A stretch of DNA of 64,000 nucleotides from Dipteronia dyeriana. Its lineage: Eukaryota > Streptophyta > Magnoliopsida > Sapindales > Sapindaceae. The notes below the pieces were generated by a model that had not been told where the DNA came from, ran no database searches, and saw only the letters and a list, made by a program, of their open reading frames with translations. How positions within the stretch are numbered: the stretch's first letter is position 1; each line of letters starts with the position of its first letter. Positions 56,503-64,000 of this stretch are shown here, piece by piece. The stretch spans positions 68,373,253 through 68,437,252 of the forward strand of contig CM065297.1 of the NCBI GenBank assembly GCA_032871835.1. Direction: 5' to 3'. A program made the translations under genes and the position numbers.

Positions 56503-58909
56503 TGTAGGGAAAAAAAATTGTTCAAAATGCAACGGAAGCGTGAGAAAATTAGAACTTTAGGGTTTGCATGTAAATAAAAAAAAAATCCCTTTTCTGCAAC
56601 ACGAACCTTAACCCTAGGCTAATTGACGTATATAAAAAGTGTCGTACCTTTTTCTCATGACAATTGAACAAGCGCCGAATTAATTCCGTAAGATATTTCA
56701 ATCCAATCACGAACTTGAATCACCTAGGAGTGTGGGCTCCCTTTCTTTAAATTGTATACCTGAGGATGGAAACAAACAAAATCTTCTTCTTTGTTAGTTA
56801 CAACAATCCTCCAAGAGAAAACCCAAGAACGTCAAGTAACTTTTGAATTATCAATCAATTTGATTGAAACTCGCGTGAACCTTGATTCAATGTTGTACAT
56901 AAAACCCTTTTGATGTAAAGGATACTAGTGTACTATCGAAAAAAAAACGTTCTCTTTTTCTCTGTTCTTAGCCGAATTCACACTATCTCTATGAGTTGGT
57001 TTAATTTTGTCTAGATTTAAAAAACAAAAATTTCTCCCTCAAAATTCTCTCTTGCTAGGCCAAATTCTCTTCTTGAAAATTGCTTAGCATGGCCGAAATT
57101 CCTCTCATAAAAAACCTTAGAGCTGGCCGAAATTTCCAAACCTATATATAGGGTCATAAGTCCTCTCCTAATAAGGATTTTCTTGGTTGGCAAAAATCCT
57201 TTCCTTAGGTGGATTTATTTGGTAGTTAAGAATCCTTTTTTAAAAGGAATTCTATCCTCCTCATATATATACATAGCTGGCCGAAATTTCACTTAATATA
57301 ATTAGGAGACTTAGTTCATTTCCTAAGAAGGATTTACTTAGTTGTTTAGAATCCTTTCCTTAGGTAGAATTACTTGGTGGTTAAAAATCTCAAAAAGGAA
57401 TTCTATCATACACCAAGACTCCTAATCCAACTCAATAGATTGTTTGTAACCATAATAAAGACTTCCTAATTTGATTAGATAAATAATTCCTTTTATTTAT
57501 CTACTTATCAAATATAGTCTTTAACATTAACTATACTACCAACAATAATATAGTTATAGGAGACCATCTCCTACTAGGAAAAAGATTTTGACTTTTAATT
57601 AAATAATTAATTAATTTCCATTTAATTAAATAATAAAATGAAAATAATATATTTAAGCTATTCTCAATAGCCTTGCCGCCTATACCATATATATGGGCCA
57701 TATATTATTTTTCTTATTTTATTAAATCTATTGGACCTTAATAAAAAGTCCACATGTGAACTAGACCTATTCTTACAAAAAGAAACAAGTTCTCATGTCT
57801 TAGTACAATTCTAGATGGACCCCTAAATTTGTCCGGTACAATATATCAAGTGATCCATGCATGTTCGTGTGGATTGGGGATCTTGGCGGGCTATCTAAAT
57901 TTAAGCTCCAATAGACACAATCCAATCACATTCAACAAATGATTCACTTATGTCCGATCTATTTAATTTTAGTTCATTCCACTAAAGAACTAAAATTTAA
58001 CTCTTAAATAAAGATAGAATAAGTTGATGTTACTCATTCGTACCCTAGACAACCTTATTGGAGAAAGTGTATCCTCGTGAAGAATACCAGTAATCGCCAA
58101 GAGCTCATAGACCGTCTATAGCTCTCCAAGTTACCATATTTACTCATATGACCACATTTTGAACTTGGATATTTTAACTTGTCCAGAATCCATGTTTCAA
58201 TAGACATATTGAAAAGTTAACGTTAAGATTTAATATCCAATACCTCAAAACATCCATATGATGATATTATACTCTTATTTAATAAATGGAGCCACGATGT
58301 CCATATCTATTAATGAAGTCCTCTATCGATTAACAAATGAATACCACAAAACTATCGAGGATAGACTATGCTATTTAATCCTTTTCATTGATAGCTCAAA
58401 TGATAACACTTGCAACCATAAGTCCATCATTTATCTCAGGATTGAGATAGACTCTCCGATTGTCTTCAAATGAAAAACTTTTATCTATTGACGGTTCTAG
58501 ATAAAGTATTTCATTGTGATCCTATTCAATGCACCCAGTGCACTAGATTCTTTTGCCCAAAGACACTACACTTTGATGATTTTAGACTCATCATAACACA
58601 TTTGATCCCACTCAAATGGTAGCAAAAGAATCTACAACTTTGACAAGATAAATGCGCCCAACCTTTTATCTTAAGTTGTGAATATTATTCAAGACTAACT
58701 AAAGAATTGTGTCTATCTCATACATATCTAGATGTATAAACAATTCTTCTTTTCTCATAGTCTTTTGACCATATGATTATTTACTTTTGACAATTATAAT
58801 AATTAAACTATAAATGCTATAAGATTTGTTAAACTAGAAATCACTTTATTAATATGAAAAGATTGTCAAATACAATATTATACTCTTGCTATCAAGCACA
58901 ATCCTAATA
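56503..58909 (-). repeat. Element A2 5' LTR
   Basis: A 2407-bp LTR, TGTAGGGAAA to ATCCTAATA (final CA changed to TA). It matches 48935-51351 with scattered substitutions and small indels. It contains the duplicated 'ggccgaaatttc' block at about 57120-57300. Confidence 0.95.
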
Positions 58910-59430
58910 GTTGCGCTAGTGAGGTTGCGCTAGTTGAGTAGCGTACCACTAGCGCACTGCCTATTTTTGCATCTTTGCACGGGTGCAGCAGCGCAACTCA
59001 GTGGTGCAACACATGCGACAATCCACTAGAATGTTGCGCTGGTGAGGTGCGCTGGTCGAGTAGCGCACCACCAGCGCAAAGCCTGTTTTCATCACTCAAA
59101 CACACAAAATCAATAAGTTCAAGAGTTATGAAAAATGCATCATAATCTAATGCCAAACATGACATAAAACATTTAATTCCAAGATGCAAATAAATCAACA
59201 AGAGTCATTTAAATCAAAATGCACACAAGTAAACACACAACATATAAGAATTAAAGTTATGCATGAATTTGTGAGTTTTTGCAACTATCTCTTCAAAGTA
59301 AGTAAGCACAAGAATTTTACCTTCGGTGTTTCTCCTCTTGAGGTCTTGAGAGCCTAAGCTACCCTTACATAATACCCCAAAAATGTGATTTGTTCACGAA
59401 ATAAGCCAATCAATAAATGAGGACTTTATA
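58910..59430 (-). repeat. Element E 3' LTR, segment 2
   Basis: After GTTGC (the A2 target duplication) it continues a cluster of dyads, for example 'gtgcgctggt' with 'accaccagcgc' near 59040-59078. It then follows the B-type LTR ending: 'gcctaagctacccttacataat' to 'aggactttata'. The last two bases are TA where CA is expected. Purine tracts of E follow directly. Confidence 0.85.
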
Positions 59431-60700
59431 ATCTCCCCCTCTGGCTTTTTCGTGACAAAACCACCACTCACATTGATCCTCACAAAACAAAATAAAACAC
59501 CGGCAAGATATTCTACATTACAAAGAGATAAACATAAAAAAAAAACTTCAAATCTTCAATCTCTTGTAGAACTATCAACCCTACACACAAAGCATGCACA
59601 AATACACTTTCCAACCAAGTGCATATGAGACGATCAAGTGAATAGAAAACAAAAGCAATTGCATTCAATAATATGAGTATGACATCGTGAAATGCTCATG
59701 AAATGCTCCCCCTCAACGGGTTACTCCCCCTACATGTAATCTCCCCCTCAAACAAGTACTACTCCCCTTAAAGCCAACACATGCTACTCTCATAACACCA
59801 CAAAGCTAGGTCAAATGCTACTCCCCCTTTTTGTCTTGATATAGGCAAAGGAGAAGTCCCCAACCGGGTCACTCAAGGCAAAGAAAGCAAGGAGCATACA
59901 AGATTGTTGCATAATTATATAAGCCACGTTTATGCAAATCTATTAATAGGAGAGAAACAAGGAGATTTATTTGAAGAAAATGTGTGAATCAAAAATGCTT
60001 TGCATGCAAGACATGTTGCATTCAAGTCCAAAAACAATGGTATTTGGCAAAGCAAATGACAAAGGTTTCCAATATTATTAAAACCAATTTCACCATTTGT
60101 CATGAGAGAAGCAAGGATATAGAGTTTATATAGATATCAAATTTTAATGGCACTATATCCAACTTTATAAGCTAAATATGACATGAGCAACTTTGCACCC
60201 TATTTGATTTTTCCGGGAGGATACCCATATGATAGTAGCCATGTTCAACTAATAAAGAAAGAGAGACACTGATGCAACATTTTAGTCTCACTATCTTTTT
60301 TCACACAATATTTTGCATTCAACAATTGCAATCATCAATTCATGCTTTATCATTTTTCATTAGCATGCCATAAAAGAATCATCATGTCATAGAGATGATT
60401 ATAGGTCATTCAATTTATACTTCCTATGTAGATCTCCTAGTTCAAAAATGCATGTTTGAACATAAATATGACATGGATTGTAATCAAAGCAAAGTTTACA
60501 CTTATTGAAAAAAATACAATATATTATAATAAGTGCAACCAAGCTACTCAAGCAATCAATAAAGAGCATAAACATTTTTAAAAAAATGGGATGCAACAAG
60601 TATACAATAGCTCTCTTTGCTTGAGTTCCCCTTATGGGGTCAAAGACCATAACACATCACTCCATTAAACAAATCCCAATAGATCTATTAAGAGTCTTGA
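59431..60700 (-). other. Element E 3' spacer with repeated polypurine tracts
   Basis: The plus strand reads 'atctccccctctggc' at the LTR edge, then five or more 'ctccccct' copies at 59705-59835 within 130 bp. The remainder to 60700 is AT-rich, parallel to B 4600-5450 ('caaccggg', 'gatagtag'), with no gene. Confidence 0.78.
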
Positions 60701-60701
60701 A

Positions 60702-62190
60702 TCAAGTAGCATCTAAGGGTTTAGTAAATAGATCCGCTAGTTGATCCTTAGTACCTACATGCTCAAGTACTATGCATTTGTTCTCAACTAGTTCTTTAAT
60801 GAAATAATGATGGATGCCAATATGCTTAGTTCTAGAATGCTGAACCGGATTCTTAGAAATATTAATTGCACTAATGTTATCATAAAAAAGAGTAAGAGTA
60901 CCTTGATTGAATCCATAGTCAACTAGCATTTGCTTCATCCAAAGGAGTTGTGTGCATCCACTCCCAGCAACAATGTATTCGGCCTCAGCCGTGGACAAGG
61001 AAACCAAATTTTACTTCTTGCAAAACCAAGAGACAAGGTTGTTCCCAAGGAAAAAGCAATTGCCCGATGATTTTTTCCTATCATCACAATTTCCTGCCCA
61101 ATCTGCATCACTAAAGCCTACAGGACTAGCATTAGTGTCAAAAGAGTACCAAATTCCATAGTTATATGTCCCATTCACATATCGAATGATTCTCTTAACG
61201 AAAGAGAGATGGGACTCCTTAGGATCTGATTTGTACCTAGCACACACACCCATACTAAAAGAGATATCGGGCCTACTTACTGTCAAATAGAGCAAGCTAC
61301 CAATCATGCCACGATATAAAGTTTGGTCCACACTTTTACCACTAGCATCCTTGCTTAGCTTCAAAGTGGTGCTCATGGGTGTATCACAATGTTTGGCACT
61401 TTCAAGGCCAAATTTCTTCACTTGGTTTTTTGCATACTTAGCTTGGGATATGAAAATCCCATCATCCATTTGCTTAATTTGTAAACCTAGAAAGTAACTT
61501 AACTCACCAACAAGACTCATCTCAAATTCATGAGACATGACATCAATAAATTGTTGGACTTTTGTGTCATTGGTAGAGCCAATGACTATATCATCAACAA
61601 AGATTTGAGCTATAAAGAGCTCATCTTTGTCTTTCTTGATGAATATAGTCTTGTCAACACTACCCCTAGTGTACCCATTGTCTATAAGATATTGGGTGAG
61701 ATGCTCATACCAAGCCCTTGGTGCTTGTTTCAACCCATATAAAGTGTTCTTGAGATGATAGACACGATTAGGGTGGTGAGGATCTACAAACCCTTTGGGT
61801 TGCTCAACAAAAACTTTCTCTTGCAAGAAACCATTGAGGAATGCACTTTTAACATCCATTTGATATAATTTGAACTTGTGCAAACAAGAAATGGATAAAA
61901 GAAGCCTAATGGACTCAATCCTAGCAACATGAGCAAATGTCTCCTCAAAATCAATACCCTCAATTTGAGTGTACCCTTGTGCTACAAGCCTAGCCTTGTT
62001 TCGTACAATGTTGCCATCCTCATCGGATTTGTTCCTATATACCCACTTGGTGCCTATCGTATTGGTGTTTTTGGGCCTAGGAACAAGAGTCCAAACCTCA
62101 TTCCTTTCAAATTGGTTAAGCTCTTCTTGCATAGCAAGAACCCAAAATTCATCCTTTAAGGCTTCATCAACCTTTTTGGATTCTAATTAA
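60702..62190 (-). pseudogene. Element E reverse transcriptase and RNase H
   Basis: This is the best preserved polyprotein part in the window. On the minus strand, 61011-62132 is open for 373 codons: [83 protein letters not shown], the catalytic [31 protein letters not shown] and [15 protein letters not shown] (61011-61013) replaces Gln before RNase H, which continues in the same frame (60702-61007: VSLSTAEAEYIVAGSGC, AINISKNPVQHSRTKH, QLADLFTKPLDAT). FVDDI in place of YVDDI is a conservative change. A second stop lies upstream near 62190. RT would copy the element RNA from a tRNA-iMet primer. Confidence 0.9.
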
Positions 62191-63281
62191 GAGGTGTAAC
62201 AAGTGTAACTAATTAGATTAGCCATTTGATGCCTAGTCCTAACACCCTCACTAACCTCTCCAATGATGTCATCTTTGTGATGGAGTTTCCTAACCCATAG
62301 AGCAGGTTCTTTTGAGTTCAAGAGTCCTATCAATAGGTTGTGTTATGTCATCATCAAGGTTAGTCTTTTCAACATTAGAAACATCAACAACCTTCTCCAA
62401 AGAGGAGTCATCAAATAGATCTACCTCATCCTCATGGTCATTAGATTTGAGCCTAGTATCATCAATGACAACATTAGATGATTCCATTACGGTCCTAGTT
62501 CTTAGATTAAAAACTCTATAGGCTCTACTATTCAAGGTATAGCCAATAAAGATACCCTCATCACTCTTAGCATCAAATTTGCCAAGTTGATCACGGTCAT
62601 TCAAAATTTAGCATTTGCTTCCAAATGTGTGGAAGTAGCTAACATTTGGCTTTCTACCTTTCCATAACTCATAGGAGATTTGCCTAGTGTGGGGCCTTAG
62701 AAAGACTCTATTTTCTATGTAGCATGCCGTATTGACGGCTTCGGCCCAAAGATTCCTAGGAACATTGTTGCTAAGCAACATCACACAGGTTATTTCTTTA
62801 AAAACCTTATTTTCCTCTCAATAACTCCATTTTGTTGAGGTGCCCTAGGAGCCAAAAACTCATGAGAGATGCCTAGACTATTGCAATACCTTTCAAAATG
62901 GGCATTCTCAAATTCCTTCCCATTGTCACTCCTAATTCTTTTAATGCTTTTAATCTTGGAGTTCATTTCATTTTGATTTTTGGAACAAAGCATTTTAAAC
63001 TTGTCAAATGTTTTAGATTTTTCTCTAAGAAAATAAGTCCATGTGTACCTAAAGAAGTCATCTACACACACAAAAATGTATCTCTTTCCACCTAAACTCT
63101 CGGTTTACATAGGACCCATAAGATCCATGTGAAGAAGCTCTAGAGGTTCCTTGGTGGATAAATACTTGCCCTTTTTATGCATAGTTTTGGTTTGCTTCCC
63201 TTGTTGGCAAGGTCTACAAACACCATTAACTTTTTTCCCAAGCTTGGGAAGGCCTCGCACAATATTGAACGTATCTAAGAT
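62191..63281 (-). pseudogene. Element E integrase
   Basis: The stretch 62790-63071 holds VDDFFRYTWTYFLREKSKTF, then the catalytic Asp in IRSDNGKEFENAHFERYCNS and the Glu in RAPQQNGVIERKIRFLKK. The zinc-binding part and the first catalytic Asp lie upstream at 63072-63281, where stops occur ('CRPCQQGKQTKTM', 'ESLGGKRYIFVCVDDF'). Downstream, 62290-62604 is in another frame (DQLGKFDAKSDEGIFIGYTL, SRAYRVFNLRTRTVMES), the usual C-terminal part. At least one frameshift near 62620 and stops near 62830 and 63105 inactivate it. Confidence 0.87.
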
Positions 63282-64000
63282 TCATAAATCCCTAAAGTTC
63301 ATGTGACCAAGTCTTTCATGCCACAACCCTATTTGTTCATCCTTTGACACATTGCAAGAGACACCTCTAGCCTCAAGACAATAGTAATTGTCACTTGATC
63401 TCATACCTTTTAACAAGGTTTGTCCATTTGGCAATATGATAGAACAATCATTTTTCCTAAACAAAATGAAAAGTCCTTCATCACTAAGATGTGAAATGCT
63501 TATCAAATTTGCTTTTAGACCATCAACATACAAAGCATTGGACAATGAGGGTAATCCGAGAATGAAAATGATTCCCTTTCCTTTAACCTTCTTTTTAGAT
63601 CTATCACCAAAGGTGACATTTCCTCCCTCCTCCATCACAAGAGTCTCAAAGAAACTCTTATTTTCAGTCATGTGCCTAGAGCACCCACTATCCAAATACC
63701 AAAAATCACAAGAATGAGCATTCAAGGCAATTTGTGCAACATGGTAAAAGTGGTCATCCTTTCTAATCCATCTAGGTGTAATATTTTTCTTCCTAGTGGT
63801 CAATGGTACATGGGCTCTAAGTGTCCTAGAATCATGCAAAGTTGTTCCATTTTTCCTAGTGACATGCATCATGGCTTTAGTCTTTTTCTCCTCTATCATG
63901 CTTTTAATTCTACATAATTTAATATAACTAAAGCAATTTGGTCTATTGTGACCATCAATACCACAAAAATGACACGTAGGAATGAAGTTAGGAATCATAC
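63282..64000 (-). pseudogene. Element E zinc knuckle, protease and GAG-pre-integrase, cut by window end
   Basis: The open frame runs to the right edge. It has the zinc knuckle CHFCGIDGHNRPNC, a basic linker, the aspartic protease site FWYLDSGCSRHMTENKSFFE, the segment NALYVDGLKANLISISHL and the GAG-pre-integrase motif GLWHERLGHMNFRDL. No stop occurs within 63285-63998. It corresponds to B 6213-7223. The start codon, first gag half, primer site and 5' LTR lie outside the window. Confidence 0.9.

Larger units (their letters stand above)
48935..58909 (-). mobile_element. Element A2: complete Ty1/copia retrotransposon, degenerate
   Basis: A 9975-bp element with LTRs 48935-51351 and 56503-58909, a polypurine tract, a tRNA-iMet primer site and a gag-integrase-RT-RNase H order on the minus strand. 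The target duplication is GTTGT (48930-48934) and GTTGC (58910-58914), with four of five bases matching. The flanks rejoin the E LTR. The order integrase before RT defines Ty1/copia. I cannot assign the lineage with certainty; the integrase text resembles the TAR/Tork side more than the Sireviruses of B and E. Many stops and frameshifts, plus visible LTR differences, indicate an old copy. Confidence 0.92.

Noticed and set aside
61306..62190. Plus-strand ORFs opposite E reverse transcriptase
   Set aside because: They are antisense shadows of a well-supported RT frame on the minus strand.

Overview
The window is plant nuclear DNA made almost entirely of LTR retrotransposons. It is AT-rich and contains Ty1/copia polyprotein remains, tRNA-iMet primer-binding sites, solo LTRs and a block of rearranged plastid DNA. 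I found no host gene, rRNA or tRNA gene. A host species cannot be named from the sequence alone.

Nearly all elements lie on the minus strand, so each 5' LTR is at the higher coordinate. I use family letters local to this window. Family A is Ty1/copia with LTRs of about 2.2-2.4 kb: A1 is damaged (456-16744), A2 is complete (48935-58909), and two solo LTRs lie at 32936-35145 and 36313-38705. Families B and E are Sirevirus-like copia: B is a complete internal-deletion derivative (2640-10437), and E runs from 47820 past the right edge. Families C and D look like non-autonomous Sirevirus relatives: they have gag but no visible pol. Their copies are C1 (16745-20320), C2 (from 22404, running right), an inverted C LTR (22979-26048), D (26682-41132) and a diverged D-like LTR (21023-22403).

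Layout from left to right. Positions 1-455 are probably a gypsy LTR end. The 3' LTR of A1 is split by B at a GAAAA target. The A1 internal region and truncated 5' LTR follow, fused by a deletion to the 5' half of C1. After a gypsy gag-protease fragment and the D-like LTR comes the 3' LTR of C2. That LTR is broken twice: by an inverted C LTR that itself contains about 0.9 kb of plastid DNA (trnI-rpl23 spacer, rpl23, psbB and petB pieces), and by the whole D element (target duplication AATCG). D carries two A solo LTRs, one cutting exactly through its gag zinc knuckle (TTGTA) and one in its 5' LTR (CAAAC). The C2 internal region follows with two more insertions (42854-44662 and 44859-45978). E is then inserted in C2, and A2 is inserted in the E 3' LTR.

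In an intact element, gag would form the particle, protease would cut the polyprotein, RT and RNase H would copy RNA primed by tRNA-iMet, and integrase would insert the DNA. Every polyprotein here has stops, frameshifts or deletions, so none is expected to move by itself. The best points for follow-up are the D-specific ORF resembling the plant-transposon domain, the in-frame integrase/RNase H fusion in B, the plastid mosaic inside an LTR, and family-specific palindromes and 43-bp repeats in the LTRs.
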